Virus record (IMG/VR): IMGVR_UViG_3300036820_000008 | Coordinates: 1 to 64,000 of that record | DNA: 64,000 bases | DNA from: a virus | Direction: 5' to 3' (one strand) | Shown: piece by piece, positions 1 through 8,794 of the stretch | Position numbering within the stretch: the stretch's first letter is position 1 | Layout: every line of letters begins with the position of its first letter | Notes under the pieces: model-generated | The model's input: only the letters and a program-made list of their open reading frames with translations | What the model was told of the DNA's origin: nothing | Databases searched by the model: none | Program-made: the position numbers and the translations under genes

Positions 1-3000
1 TCTCTATCACGCGCGGGCGTCCGGACGAAACCCAGACGGTTACCGGTAACCCACAGCAGCAGACCATGACGCTGAACAATAGGAATGGAACATTCTCTCC
101 CAACAACACGAACAGCCCATTCTATCCCTACATCAACAGGAACACTCAGCTCCGCACCTCAATAGTCGGTGCTGCTGGCCTCATGAACGCCAGCTCGTAT
201 ACCGGCTACCGATTCTGCGGAGAGGTGAGTGAGTGGCCTCCTGCCTGGGACAATACTGGCACGGACGTATACGTCCAGATAACGGTATCAGGACCGCTTA
301 GGCGCTATGTGCGCGGCGCGGCGCTCGGGTCTCCTATGCGTCGATACTACACAGGATTGACCGGAGATTATGCGCCACTCGCGTACTGGCCATGCGAGGA
401 CCTGACGGCGGCCACAGAGATAGCCAATGGTCTTAATAGCGGAAACGCTATGTTCGTCAATGGTAGCCCAGAATTTGCATCAAACGTAGCGTTCCTTGGG
501 TCAGATCCTATACCACAGCCACTTAGTTCGATGTGGCATGGCCTTACTGGTGCAGCAACGTCTCCGTCTGGTTCTGGATCCCTATTCGAATTCACCCCTG
601 GGACATACACCTGGACCGCCCCTAACGGTGTTACTACTGTGCAGGCCATTCCTTCAGGTGGAGGCGGCGGTGGCGGAGACCTGAGCACCACTCGTGGTGG
701 CGGAGGCGGAGGAGGTGGCGGCTGTGCATTCAATGGCGGCGTCGCCGTAACTCCTGGGAAGACATACACGTACATAGTTCCACCGGGTGGATCTGCCGGA
801 TTCAATGGCGGCAATGGATCGGCGGGCGGGGACGCTACATTCACAGGAGACTCTTCTACAGTAACCGGATCAGGCGGCAAGGGCGGTAACAGCGGCGCTA
901 ACGGTGGCACCGGAGGGGCAGGAGGGTCCGCCAATACCGGAGGCCCCGGCAACGCTTTTGGCGGCGGTAGCGGTGGCAATGGGCAGCTATCGTCCAACTC
1001 TTCAGTCAGCGGGTCTTTGCAGGGAGGGTCCGGCCCAACAGGAACTGGCACAGGCCAGCCAACTACGGCAGTCCAAAAGCAAGTCACTATGGCAGATGGC
1101 GTAACTACTGTTGCCGTTAAGTCCGGTGGTGGCGGCGGAGGCGGGGGCGGAACTGGCCCTGATGTTGGGGCTGGTGGTGGAGGAGCGGGGGCATATTCTG
1201 CCGGCAATATTGATGTCACTGGCGGTAGCACATATACATTCAACGCCGGTAATGGTGGTGGCGGTGGAGAAATTGGGTTCAAGGGCAACTATGGCGGTAA
1301 CTCCTTCGTTAACGGAGACACCAGTAGCGTCCTGGCCACCGGCGGTATTGGTGGTGGTGCTGCTGGAGGTGGCGGTGGCGGTGGCACGCCAAACGCGGGC
1401 ACTGGGCATACCGGCGGTCGTGGCGGAGATGGCGCTGAATCCACCACAACCTATGGCGGTGGTGGCGGAGGCGGAGGATCCGGAGCTGGACCCAACTCTA
1501 ACGGCGGAGCCGGTACTGACGCCAGTGGCCGTTCTATGGGCGACGGCAATGGCAATGGTGGCAATGGTGGATGGGGCCAGATTAGATCTGGAACGGGTAC
1601 CGGCACAGGCCAGTCTAATCCACAGACAGGCGGGGCAGGATATAACGGAAATGGCGCTGGTATTGGCGGGGGTGGTGGCGGCGGAGCTGGTGCCCTCGGT
1701 GTCCTTGGCACAACACCGAGCGGAAAGTTCGGTGCTGGCGGAGGCGCTGGCTGGATAGCCTGGACTTACACGATACCTAACTCTCCCTCGGGCGGCGGTG
1801 GTGGCGGAGGGGCTGGCCCATCAGGAGCCGGAGGTGCCGGGCAGAACACTGGTGCAGGCGGCAACGCTGGATCCGGAACTGGTGTCGCTGGATCGATGGG
1901 CGGTGGTGTCGGAGGCACCGTGGGCGCTGGCCTACCGGCAGTCGCGGGCGGCGGCGGAGCTGGCGGTCTTCCTGACATAGGCAATGGCGTCCAGTCATCA
2001 CAGAATGGCGCACCAGGACAGGTCCAGCTCTCCTGGGATGGCGGGGCTATATCTCCTGTCGCTGCAAACATCATCAGGTTCGCGCTTGACATCGACCCTG
2101 ATGGCGAGACGAATGATGTTGAGCTTATGTCCATCGTCGGCTATGGCACAATATCGACCATGGAGCTGATATACCTAACCGGTGGTCACCTGGAGCTGAT
2201 AGGCTATAACGATGCTGCGGTACAGCAGTTTACCTCTGGCAGCATAGCATTCAATGCAGATGGCGTTCCACTGTACATGTCTATATCGCTGACGGCCGAC
2301 GGGAACAATGCCGACTGGGTGCTCACCGGAATGAATGCCCTTACCGGATCCATCGTGGCTACGGCTACCGGTACGGTTGATGGCGTGATCGTTGGCAATG
2401 TCTCCGATATTTACATCAACCCGGCATCGGCGACCCTAGCCGACAACACGGCCATAGGACAGATAACCGTCCAGCAGTACGCAGACTCCCTCGAAAACAT
2501 ATTCACCGTCGTGGACGGATATAACGGTGAGACCGTAGCAGCGCGGCTTATCCGACTCTGCGCCGAAGAGGAGATTGGATGCGAGATCGTTGGGAACGCC
2601 GGATACGATGTCACGGTATCTCCGGATGCTCCTGCTGCATGGTGGAAGCTAGCTGACGGAAGCGGCTCGACAGCGATTGACTCTAGCGGCGGTGGGTCAA
2701 CGGGTACTGCCGCTAATGTAACATTCGGCAATACAAACGAGGCAGTGGCCGGAGACACGAGCGCCGCGTTCAATGGCAGCACATCGACGATAACGACATC
2801 GTACAATCCTTCCGGCCTCACGGCGATGAGCGTAGAGGCCTGGGTAAATCTGAACAATCTATCACAGACCGGGAATCCGCGCGTCATATGCAATAGCCAC
2901 TCCGATGTAGACAATCTCGGATTCGAGCTGTTCCTCAATGGCGGCAATGTGCCTTGCGCGGTGTTCGGCAACGGCACCGGGCATTCATTCATAACAAACG

Positions 3001-3932
3001 CGGTAGCCGTACCGGCGACCGGATGGACGCACCTCGTGTCTACCTGGGATTCGGCCACCGGCATAACCAGCCTGTACATAAACGGACAGATAGCAACTGC
3101 GGGCTCCCTCGCGGGGATCGTAGCGGCTGGGGCCAACGGTACGTCGATAGGATTCAACGACACCACTGGCAACGACTATGTCAATGGCCTTATCGCTGAG
3201 TGTGCTGTGTACTCATATGCACTGACCCCAGCTCAGGTTCAAGCACATTATACGCAGGCGACTTTGTCTGATGATACCCCGCAGATGGGCCCGCAGATCG
3301 ACGATACATTCGCCAACCTGCTGCAGTACTGCGAGAGTGTTGATCTTGGGCTGTTGTTTGAGACAACAGATCAGCTTGGCATAGGATACCGCACGCGAGT
3401 TTCTATGCTCGGCCAGAACGTCGGGCTACAGATGGACTATTCCCTAAGTCAACTAGCCAATGCACTCACTCCTGTGTCTGACGACCAGTATCTCCGTAAC
3501 GATGTGACTATCACCCGTAATGGCGGAGCTAGTGCTGTATGGCAGGATACATCTGGCCCGTTGTCTCTGCAGGATCCTCCGAATGGCGTTGGCGACTATA
3601 CCTACGCGAACACCGTGTACTGTTACGCCGATGCGCAGCTCCTGCCGATGGCAACATGGATCGGAACCGTTGGCACCGTCGACGATTACCGGTATCCCCA
3701 GATCAATATAGACCTATCTCGTGCTGCTGCGGCCGGACTACTTGGCCAGGCTGGCGGCATGGAGATAGGAGACTTCCTCCAGGTGATAAACACACCTACA
3801 TTTTTGTCGGCCAGCCCAATAGCTCAACTTATGTTCGGGTACACAGAGACCATCAATGCGTTCAAGTGGACCATGAGCATCAACGCGGTGCCAGAGGCTC
3901 CGTATGGAGAGGGAAGCCCTCCCATATGGTGA
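1..3932 (+). CDS. Minor tail protein with polyglycine domain and LamG-like lectin, 5'-truncated
   Basis: The open frame runs into the left edge of the window (first full codon at 3), and the residues before the Met at 66 (SITRGRPDETQT...) continue the usual start of actinophage tail proteins, so the gene begins outside. Numbering from that Met: N-terminal tail domain to about 190; a glycine-rich region about 197-655 holding at least two similar units that begin TWTAPNG- or VAVKSGG-like; a concanavalin A/LamG-like fold about 857-1060; then a tail-type C-terminus. Polyglycine sandwiches and LamG domains in tail proteins serve receptor binding, so this is a likely host-recognition protein at the tail tip. 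Function is inferred from architecture. Confidence 0.85.
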   Translation, partial: SITRGRPDETQTVTGNPQQQTMTLNNRNGTFSPNNTNSPFYPYINRNTQLRTSIVGAAGLMNASSYTGYRFCGEVSEWPPAWDNTGTDVYVQITVSGPLRRYVRGAALGSPMRRYYTGLTGDYAPLAYWPCEDLTAATEIANGLNSGNAMFVNGSPEFASNVAFLGSDPIPQPLSSMWHGLTGAATSPSGSGSLFEFTPGTYTWTAPNGVTTVQAIPSGGGGGGGDLSTTRGGGGGGGGGCAFNGGVAVTPGKTYTYIVPPGGSAGFNGGNGSAGGDATFTGDSSTVTGSGGKGGNSGANGGTGGAGGSANTGGPGNAFGGGSGGNGQLSSNSSVSGSLQGGSGPTGTGTGQPTTAVQKQVTMADGVTTVAVKSGGGGGGGGGTGPDVGAGGGGAGAYSAGNIDVTGGSTYTFNAGNGGGGGEIGFKGNYGGNSFVNGDTSSVLATGGIGGGAAGGGGGGGTPNAGTGHTGGRGGDGAESTTTYGGGGGGGGSGAGPNSNGGAGTDASGRSMGDGNGNGGNGGWGQIRSGTGTGTGQSNPQTGGAGYNGNGAGIGGGGGGGAGALGVLGTTPSGKFGAGGGAGWIAWTYTIPNSPSGGGGGGGAGPSGAGGAGQNTGAGGNAGSGTGVAGSMGGGVGGTVGAGLPAVAGGGGAGGLPDIGNGVQSSQNGAPGQVQLSWDGGAISPVAANIIRFALDIDPDGETNDVELMSIVGYGTISTMELIYLTGGHLELIGYNDAAVQQFTSGSIAFNADGVPLYMSISLTADGNNADWVLTGMNALTGSIVATATGTVDGVIVGNVSDIYINPASATLADNTAIGQITVQQYADSLENIFTVVDGYNGETVAARLIRLCAEEEIGCEIVGNAGYDVTVSPDAPAAWWKLADGSGSTAIDSSGGGSTGTAANVTFGNTNEAVAGDTSAAFNGSTSTITTSYNPSGLTAMSVEAWVNLNNLSQTGNPRVICNSHSDVDNLGFELFLNGGNVPCAVFGNGTGHSFITNAVAVPATGWTHLVSTWDSATGITSLYINGQIATAGSLAGIVAAGANGTSIGFNDTTGNDYVNGLIAECAVYSYALTPAQVQAHYTQATLSDDTPQMGPQIDDTFANLLQYCESVDLGLLFETTDQLGIGYRTRVSMLGQNVGLQMDYSLSQLANALTPVSDDQYLRNDVTITRNGGASAVWQDTSGPLSLQDPPNGVGDYTYANTVYCYADAQLLPMATWIGTVGTVDDYRYPQINIDLSRAAAAGLLGQAGGMEIGDFLQVINTPTFLSASPIAQLMFGYTETINAFKWTMSINAVPEAPYGEGSPPIW

Positions 3933-3961
3933 TATTGTGGATGTTTGAAGGAGGGTGGTAA

Positions 3962-4192
3962 GTGGCATCCCTTATTCCGTACTTTGTGTCAGGCGGAGGG
4001 TTCGCAGGAATAGTCGCATTCTGTTTCGCAATGGGATGGATACATCCTCAATCTGCAATTGATGAGCGTGACAAGAGAATAGAGAAGCTAGAGCATCTTG
4101 TAGACCTGGAGCGGGCTCGAGCTGACACCGGTGCCCTCGCGGTAACGGTCATGAAAGACGTCATGACAGCGCTCCATAAGGAGATCCAGTGA
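3962..4192 (+). CDS. Small membrane protein with coiled-coil tail
   Basis: GTG start preceded by GAAGGAGGG. Of 76 residues, about 5-25 form one hydrophobic segment, followed by a charged helix (DERDKRIEKLEHLVDLERARAD). This resembles small membrane proteins found next to phage lysis genes; a holin accessory or spanin-like role is possible but not shown. It overlaps the next gene by 4 bases (GTGA), so the two are translationally coupled. Confidence 0.7.
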   Translation: MASLIPYFVSGGGFAGIVAFCFAMGWIHPQSAIDERDKRIEKLEHLVDLERARADTGALAVTVMKDVMTALHKEIQ

Positions 4193-4380
4193 GATTCTGG
4201 AAGAGAAGAGCAAGGGTGAAAGGAACGGTCAAGAACGACGACGAGCAACTAGAGGAAGCAAAAAGCAGGCTAGAGCAGGCCCAGAGGGAACTCAGTGAGC
4301 TACTGGCCCTCCACAGAGAGAATCACATAGAGCCGATGATCAGACAGGCGATCCAGAAGAGGGCGCGAGGAGAGAGATGA
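4189..4380 (+). CDS. Small charged coiled-coil protein
   Basis: GTG start inside the GTGA overlap with the upstream stop. The 63 residues are almost all charged and helical (a long EQLEEAKSRLEQAQRELSEL stretch), with a basic N-terminus and no membrane segment. It sits between two membrane protein genes and overlaps both by 4 bases, so it is probably made together with them. No family recognised. Confidence 0.65.
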   Translation: MRFWKRRARVKGTVKNDDEQLEEAKSRLEQAQRELSELLALHRENHIEPMIRQAIQKRARGER

Positions 4381-4805
4381 CACAGCTCCAGTTTCTTCTG
4401 GACACGAGCAGTTGGCTTGTGCCAATCGTGTTCTGGATATCGATCACGATGATCCCGGCCGTGTCTGCCATATGGCCATGGTGGAAAACGTCATGGGGAT
4501 GGAACATCATGTCCATTCCTATGGTGATAGCGGCAACTCTGGTGTCTTCTGGCCTGCACTACACATTCGGCATCGACGCCCAGTCTCTGTGGTTCGATTG
4601 GCTTGTTATAATCGGTCTTACCATAGCTGGCGTGGCCGAGCTGCACAGACTGTTCCTTATCATTAGGGGACAGATATCAGAGCACAGGAAGACAGGAGCA
4701 ATCAGGATAAGTCCTGATGCTACTCCGGGTGCCGACAAGGAAACGAAAGTATTAGATAGGAGATGTAGTGCCTGTAGCAACCCAGATCGGGTACGACGCC
4801 ACTAG
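4377..4805 (+). CDS. Membrane protein with three hydrophobic segments, holin candidate
   Basis: The ATG overlaps the previous stop (ATGA). Hydrophobic segments lie about residues 12-36, 44-62 and 72-98, followed by a soluble basic tail. Length (142) and topology fit phage holins or related lysis-module membrane proteins, and the next gene is a glycosidase-like candidate lysin. The last 38 bases overlap the start of that gene. Holin function is inferred from position only. Confidence 0.65.
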   Translation: MTQLQFLLDTSSWLVPIVFWISITMIPAVSAIWPWWKTSWGWNIMSIPMVIAATLVSSGLHYTFGIDAQSLWFDWLVIIGLTIAGVAELHRLFLIIRGQISEHRKTGAIRISPDATPGADKETKVLDRRCSACSNPDRVRRH

Positions 4806-5529
4806 CGTCAATCTGGACAATGTCCCCAAGGACGGGCGTATACGCGCCCTCTACACAACCGGCAGCAATGGGGTCGCGGCCACACCCGCTCAGTTTGCAG
4901 CGAACCCCGGCTGTCTGCGCATCGATCAGAGCCCGGACAACACGGCTCTAGACGAGACGGCAGACTTTCTCGACTATGAGAAAAGTGCGGCTACCCTAGC
5001 CGACCTTGCCCCCTGGGCTAAGGCTGCAAAGGCGAACTTCAAGAATGGCACGCGCCATGGTCAGCGTAGTCCTGCCATTTACGCCAGCGAGGACAACCTC
5101 ACGGCCGTAGCCAACGCGCTAGTCGCGGGAGGCGTCACATCGGGCGTGGGCCTTATCGTTGCTGGCTGGGGCATTACGCTGGCGCAGGCTGAAGCCAGGG
5201 TCTCCGTGGGCACCGGGCCGTTTCCGATTGTCGGCTGGCAGTACGAGGACGCTGGCTCGTACGATATCGACGTTTTCTCTACACCCTGGCTCATAAACGT
5301 CTCGAAGAAGGTGGCTCCTGTGCCAACGCCCACTCCTACGCCTAGCCCGACGGCCATGGTGTTCACTGCAATTCCCCTCAAGATCTGCGCTGCGTACACA
5401 GACGGCTCCGGCAATCTGTATGTAGTTGGGACCGACTCGTCCGGTGAACTGTGCGAGTCCAAGCGTACCAACCCGGCCGTAGCTGAGTGGACTGCCCCGT
5501 ACAAGATCGCTGGCAAGACAAGCAACTGA
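4768..5529 (+). CDS. Glycoside-hydrolase-like protein, candidate endolysin
   Basis: GTG start after AGGAGATGTA. The N-terminal two thirds of the 253 residues look like a GH25/DUF1906-type TIM barrel: opening IGYDATS, a central acidic LDYEKS, and a closing VGWQYEDAGSYDIDVF, as in lysozyme-like barrels that end W-Q-Y...D-x-D. A short Pro/Thr linker (PTPTPTPSP) leads to a small C-terminal domain that could bind the wall. It is the last gene of the plus-strand tail/lysis block and ends just before a strong terminator. A tail-associated hydrolase is the alternative. Confidence 0.55.
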   Translation: MPVATQIGYDATSVNLDNVPKDGRIRALYTTGSNGVAATPAQFAANPGCLRIDQSPDNTALDETADFLDYEKSAATLADLAPWAKAAKANFKNGTRHGQRSPAIYASEDNLTAVANALVAGGVTSGVGLIVAGWGITLAQAEARVSVGTGPFPIVGWQYEDAGSYDIDVFSTPWLINVSKKVAPVPTPTPTPSPTAMVFTAIPLKICAAYTDGSGNLYVVGTDSSGELCESKRTNPAVAEWTAPYKIAGKTSN

Positions 5530-5544
5530 CACCGGGGCATAGAG

Positions 5545-5580
5545 AAGGCCGGTCACCCGGAAGGGTAGGTGACCGGCCTT
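5545..5580. terminator. Bidirectional terminator
   Basis: Perfect 13-bp stem (AAGGCCGGTCACC pairing with GGTGACCGGCCTT) around a 10-base loop, lying between the convergent stops at 5529 (plus) and 5593 (minus). A-rich and T-rich flanks on the two sides suit termination in both directions. Confidence 0.85.
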
Positions 5581-5592
5581 CAGTCTTGTGGA

Positions 5593-6396
5593 CTAGCAGC
5601 CGTCGTACGGTGCCCAGTCGGAAGTGCCGTCATCCCTTACCGTATTCCAGAAGATCTCGGTCTGGTATGCAGAGTCCGCATTGCCGAACAGTGCCGGATC
5701 GCCGCCGTGAGCAGCCCAGGTTTCCGCGCTGAACTGGTATAGCCCCCAGTGGCCAGAGGCGTTCCATATGTCAGGGTCGCCGCCAGATTCGGCCCGTATC
5801 ACGCATGCCTGGAATGAGGAGCTTACGCTGTATCCGCCGGACGAATGCGGAGCCTGGGTAGGCTGCGACGCTGTGTGCGGCGTAACGCTGGCTGCCATAA
5901 CGATAACCTTGGGAGCCGGGGGAGCGAGATTCTCTGGCGGCGCGGGGATTACACGCGGCATCGCAGGTATCTTCAGCTCCTGCCCGACGTAGATTATGTC
6001 GGCATACTTGATCGTGTTCTTATTGGCCCAGTAGATGACCGGCCATGCCTTGCTGTTATTGTACTCGATGCCCGCGATCTTCGCGAGGCTCTGCCCTGAC
6101 TTCACTCGGTATATGATCGGCAGGTGTACGGTTATTGGCCTGGACACGGCCGAGAGTTTCAGGCGCGCCATCGACATGGCGGATACCTGATCCGCGGTGT
6201 TCGTGACTGCCGTTGAAGATTGCGATGCATGCTGCGTGATCGCTGGTGCGACGATCTGAACCTGGGTCTCGCTAGCCGATGCAGGGCCGCTCATCGACAT
6301 GGCGCTAATAGATCCTACTGCCAGCATTGCCATGGTCGCTACAGATGCAACAGCGACCGAAGCAATCCCGGCAAAGTTCCTGATTCTCCTGCCCAT
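5593..6396 (-). CDS. Secreted LysM protein with lytic transglycosylase/Rpf-like domain
   Basis: Signal peptide: basic GRRIRN, a hydrophobic core to about residue 32, then SASASE-like cleavage region. A LysM peptidoglycan-binding domain spans about 96-143 (YRVKSGQSLAKIAG ... YVGQELKIP). A Pro/Ala linker leads to a C-terminal lysozyme-like fold about 195-267 with E203 in CVIRAESGG and the typical GHWGLYQFSAETW. This is the layout of exported cell-wall lytic proteins. The gene points away from the lysis block, so it may act on the host envelope or on neighbouring cells rather than in programmed lysis. Confidence 0.85.
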   Translation of the reverse strand: MGRRIRNFAGIASVAVASVATMAMLAVGSISAMSMSGPASASETQVQIVAPAITQHASQSSTAVTNTADQVSAMSMARLKLSAVSRPITVHLPIIYRVKSGQSLAKIAGIEYNNSKAWPVIYWANKNTIKYADIIYVGQELKIPAMPRVIPAPPENLAPPAPKVIVMAASVTPHTASQPTQAPHSSGGYSVSSSFQACVIRAESGGDPDIWNASGHWGLYQFSAETWAAHGGDPALFGNADSAYQTEIFWNTVRDDGTSDWAPYDGC

Positions 6397-6699
6397 TCTG
6401 TGTCCATTCTAAGAAGGAACGCGCTGACTCGTTACCGGGGCTGATGCCACTGCAGCGTGTCTTATCGGGAGTGACGCTACGCCTATCGTCGATAGTGCAG
6501 TATATCGTTTCGTTATACCGTTACCTAATCGTTACGATACGGCCGGGTACCGGCCGCCGGTCGCGCTCCGGGGAGCCCTGGAAAACCCTGTGGAGCTCGC
6601 ACGTACGGAGAGCGCGGACGGAACGGGTAAAACGGGTAGGGCGATAGTTACCGATCGGTATTTCGGAGCTCCCGGCTTCGCGTTACCGCTAGGTGACCG
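6397..6699 (-). promoter_or_regulatory. Intergenic leader with promoter for the LysM gene
   Basis: No gene seen in these 303 bases. On the minus strand, the extended -10 ACGGTATAAC (hexamer at 6512-6517) matches the motif seen elsewhere in the window; TATACT follows about 10 bases further on. An 18-base sequence at 6593-6610 (GAGCTCGCACGTACGGAG) recurs exactly at 50204-50221. Confidence 0.5.
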
Positions 6700-6930
6700 T
6701 CACTTACCATCGGCGATCAGGGAATTTGCTACAATCATGTCATTCGGATCTTCTCCGCGAACCTGCGCTAGCGTCCACCTGCCCTGAATCTCCGAAGACG
6801 TGACATCTTTGCATCGGCAGCGCCACAAGATCACAGTAAAGTCTGTGCTGGCCGATGCCATCACGAACACCTTGCGGCTATCGACGCCGATCGCCTCGTA
6901 ATCATGCTCATGCTTACGTCTGAACGTCAT
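6700..6930 (-). CDS. Hypothetical protein
   Basis: 76 residues, ATG overlapping the upstream stop (ATGA). The sequence has a folded-looking centre (FVMASASTDFTVILWRCRC) with a CxC pair that might bind metal. Last gene of the minus-strand block before the leader of the LysM gene. No family recognised. Confidence 0.6.
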   Translation of the reverse strand: MTFRRKHEHDYEAIGVDSRKVFVMASASTDFTVILWRCRCKDVTSSEIQGRWTLAQVRGEDPNDMIVANSLIADGK

Positions 6931-7208
6931 ATATTGTCCCAGGGTGTCTCATGTTCGTGTGTGCCATTGAGTCGCAGCTCGTGTAGCTGATCGTGGAAAT
7001 GCCTTAGGGCCGCCATATGATCCGGAGTCTCGTACTTGACAAACCCTCCGCCAAAACTGTCGCGGTGACGTCTATTCATATGGTGAATAAAATCATCGTC
7101 GTCCATGGCATTGGCATCAACAACTATACGAATTTTACGAGGCGTCTCTCCACCCGTCTCCTGGTGCGCAGAAGTTGCACTCTTCACTACGTATGCCTGC
7201 TTCAACAT
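6927..7208 (-). CDS. Hypothetical acidic/His-rich protein, start uncertain
   Basis: The convincing part is the C-terminal 70 residues (RKIRIVVDANAMDDDDF ... HEHETPWDNI). The ATG at 7208 is used here but gives a 74-base overlap with the small gene 7135-7275; the internal GTG at about 7187 or the ATG before DDDD are alternatives, neither with a good ribosome site. The frame itself stays open further upstream. No family recognised. Confidence 0.5.
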   Translation of the reverse strand: MLKQAYVVKSATSAHQETGGETPRKIRIVVDANAMDDDDFIHHMNRRHRDSFGGGFVKYETPDHMAALRHFHDQLHELRLNGTHEHETPWDNI

Positions 7209-7275
7209 GCTCCTTTGTGTGTTTAGCGTACATTGCCGCTTCATAGCGCTGTTGGAACCAGTAATCGTCATCCAC
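7135..7275 (-). CDS. Small CxxC protein
   Basis: 46 residues from a GTG whose GTGGATGA overlaps the upstream stop. The product (DDDYWFQQRYEAAMYAKHTK ... EECNFCAPGDGW) has normal protein composition and one CxxC pair. Recognised by composition and stop/start coupling; too short for routine ORF calling. Confidence 0.5.
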   Translation of the reverse strand: MDDDYWFQQRYEAAMYAKHTKEHVEAGIRSEECNFCAPGDGWRDAS

Positions 7276-7432
7276 TGGACATCAGCGTCTTCTTCATGAG
7301 AGCCCAGAACTCGTCGGCGTCGCAGTCTATGCATCGCTCGTCAACGTACCACTGGTTTGTTGCTGATTCGTGATAGAGTTCTGCGGCGTCCCTGACCCTT
7401 GCGACGAGTCGATCTGCCTCTTTTTCGTCCAT
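7268..7432 (-). CDS. Small protein with CxxC, overlapping its upstream neighbour
   Basis: 54 residues: ATG preceded by AGGAGACGCTTAC, helical N-terminus (MDEKEADRLVARVRDAAELY) and a C-terminal part with CIDCDADEFW. It overlaps the 3' end of the upstream gene by 106 bases in another frame; the product looks more protein-like than the overlapped tail of the upstream gene. Confidence 0.55.
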   Translation of the reverse strand: MDEKEADRLVARVRDAAELYHESATNQWYVDERCIDCDADEFWALMKKTLMSSG

Positions 7433-7680
7433 GTAAGCGTCTCCTGATCGAATTCTTCGCCGGGGAATAGGTCATGGCATGACGTGTAATGGTAGTTGTA
7501 CCTCCCCATTGGCTCATAAAGCTCCCATGTGTTGTCGTATTTGTGGAACACACCGTGTACGTGATCTGACGTAACAAAACCAAGGTTGTATCCTCCGCCG
7601 CTCCATGCTCTGATCACGTCTAGCCCGGTGATACGGGCGATCTTCCGCGTGTTACGCGGGTTTAGCCTGGACGTACCCAC
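7327..7680 (-). CDS. Hypothetical protein with probable overlap-derived tail
   Basis: Of 117 residues, about 1-82 (ITGLDVIRAWSGGGYNLGFV ... CHDLFPGEEFDQETL) look like a compact domain. The last 35 are Ser/Thr/Gln-rich and lie entirely within the out-of-frame overlap with 7268-7432, so they are likely a by-product of a lost stop. No family recognised. Confidence 0.6.
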   Translation of the reverse strand: MGTSRLNPRNTRKIARITGLDVIRAWSGGGYNLGFVTSDHVHGVFHKYDNTWELYEPMGRYNYHYTSCHDLFPGEEFDQETLTWTKKRQIDSSQGSGTPQNSITNQQQTSGTLTSDA

Positions 7681-8000
7681 TTGTTCCTCTCAGCCTGCAT
7701 TATAAACTCGATCATCTTGTCGACACGCCCTCGCTCGTGGAGCATATCCGATCTCACCAGGTGCATGTCGGGGGCACCCTCGTAGAAACGGACAAGAGCA
7801 GAGGTTAGAGCCTGCCCCTCCTCGCCCACAAGATAAAACGTTGGCCCTTCTATGATACCGGGGTCCGTGATCTCCTTCCAGCTTCTCATGTCACCCTCTA
7901 TCCTGAGAAGCTGCCTGTTGTGATTCTCGAATTTCTGCGAGACATAGACGGCGATTCCGTCCACCATCATGCTGTCTGTTATGTGTACCTGGACCGGCAT
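7662..8000 (-). CDS. Hypothetical protein
   Basis: 112 residues, overlapping the next gene by 19 bases. Contains a mixed alpha/beta sequence (VDGIAVYVSQKFENHNRQLL, then FYLVGEEGQALTSALVRFYE). No motif or family recognised; the tight packing with neighbours supports a real gene. Confidence 0.65.
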   Translation of the reverse strand: MPVQVHITDSMMVDGIAVYVSQKFENHNRQLLRIEGDMRSWKEITDPGIIEGPTFYLVGEEGQALTSALVRFYEGAPDMHLVRSDMLHERGRVDKMIEFIMQAERNKWVRPG

Positions 8001-8002
8001 CT

Positions 8003-8224
8003 TTACGGATGCCTCCTTCTCAGTTTGGCATTTGGGAATATACGGGCACTCTGTCTAGCTCGAGCTGCCCCTTCCAAGTCACCGGCGGCCTCGCGGATAC
8101 GGGCTATGTGGTACCATATTGACTTGGTATCGTATCGGTCACCCCTGAACGGGAATCCGTTCTTGAACACAGGAACACCCTGATACGTCCAGTGATCTAT
8201 CAATACGGCTTCTCCTCTGGCCAT
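8003..8224 (-). CDS. Hypothetical small protein
   Basis: 73 residues with an aromatic N-terminal half (HWTYQGVPVFKNGFPFRGDR) and a basic helix (REAAGDLEGAARARQSARIF). Overlaps the upstream gene by 25 bases. No family recognised. Confidence 0.6.
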   Translation of the reverse strand: MARGEAVLIDHWTYQGVPVFKNGFPFRGDRYDTKSIWYHIARIREAAGDLEGAARARQSARIFPNAKLRRRHP

Positions 8225-8412
8225 CCTAGGCGCTCGCGTATTATGTCAGCTAGAGCTTTCGACACTTCTCTTTGCACATCTTCTCTACTGCTTCCGTCCC
8301 ACTGACGGAAGCCTATCTTCTCTCCGTTCAGATACACCTCCATTCCTGTGTACGAGTCATCCACATCGGACTCAACTTCTACGATAATTGCTTTGTTGTC
8401 GCAATAAGACAT
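8200..8412 (-). CDS. Hypothetical small protein
   Basis: 70 residues, beta-rich N-terminus (AIIVEVESDVDDSYTGMEVY) then a helix (REVSKALADIIRERLGW). ATG at 8412 shares its last base with the stop of the upstream gene. No family recognised. Confidence 0.65.
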   Translation of the reverse strand: MSYCDNKAIIVEVESDVDDSYTGMEVYLNGEKIGFRQWDGSSREDVQREVSKALADIIRERLGWPEEKPY

Positions 8413-8630
8413 TACACCCTCCTTATCGCCTTTCTGCCGCGAACGAATTCCTCAGCGAATGCGATTGGATCCATGCCGCCGCACTCGCAGTCTACCGCCA
8501 TCTGCGCAGCGGTATCGGCCGGAACGTTATCTGCGACCATGATGTCGTAGGCTTTGCCTACAGCTTCGCTGACTTTCAGTTCGTGGGCTATACCGTCAGC
8601 CGTAACGGCGAACCCTATGCGCACCTCCAT
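8412..8630 (-). CDS. Hypothetical small protein
   Basis: Start placed at the ATG before EVRIGFAVTADG (72 residues), because residues upstream of it belong to the frame-shifted 8615-8794 gene. Ends FAEEFVRGRKAIRRV; has a CECGG stretch. No family recognised. The weak ribosome site (CAAGGTT) leaves the start open to doubt. Confidence 0.55.
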   Translation of the reverse strand: MEVRIGFAVTADGIAHELKVSEAVGKAYDIMVADNVPADTAAQMAVDCECGGMDPIAFAEEFVRGRKAIRRV

Positions 8631-8794
8631 AACCTTGGCGACCAAGGCACTATAGCACCGCGTCTCTCGGCGCGGCGAAGCCATAGGTACGACACAGGAT
8701 CATAATGCGCCCACCACTCCTTGAATTCACGCATCTTTCGCGCCTCATATTGGAATGGTGCCATTGCTGCCCTGAATCTATCTATGTCGAACAT
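8615..8794 (-). CDS. Small aromatic/basic protein coupled to the polymerase gene
   Basis: 59 residues; the ATG shares bases with the polymerase stop (TGATG), a classic re-initiation junction. Sequence MFDIDRFRAAMAPFQYEARK then KEWWAHYDPVSYLWLRRAE is helical and rich in Trp/Tyr/Arg. Could be a polymerase accessory by position only. No family recognised. Confidence 0.6.
   Translation of the reverse strand: MFDIDRFRAAMAPFQYEARKMREFKEWWAHYDPVSYLWLRRAERRGAIVPWSPRLWRCA

Noticed and set aside
368-1288. Long Pro-rich minus-strand frame
   Set aside because: Antisense of the glycine-rich tail domain; GGN codons read as proline on the other strand, no ribosome site.
1111-1758. Plus-strand frame of 215 codons
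   Set aside because: Out-of-frame reading of the same glycine-rich segment, low-complexity product.
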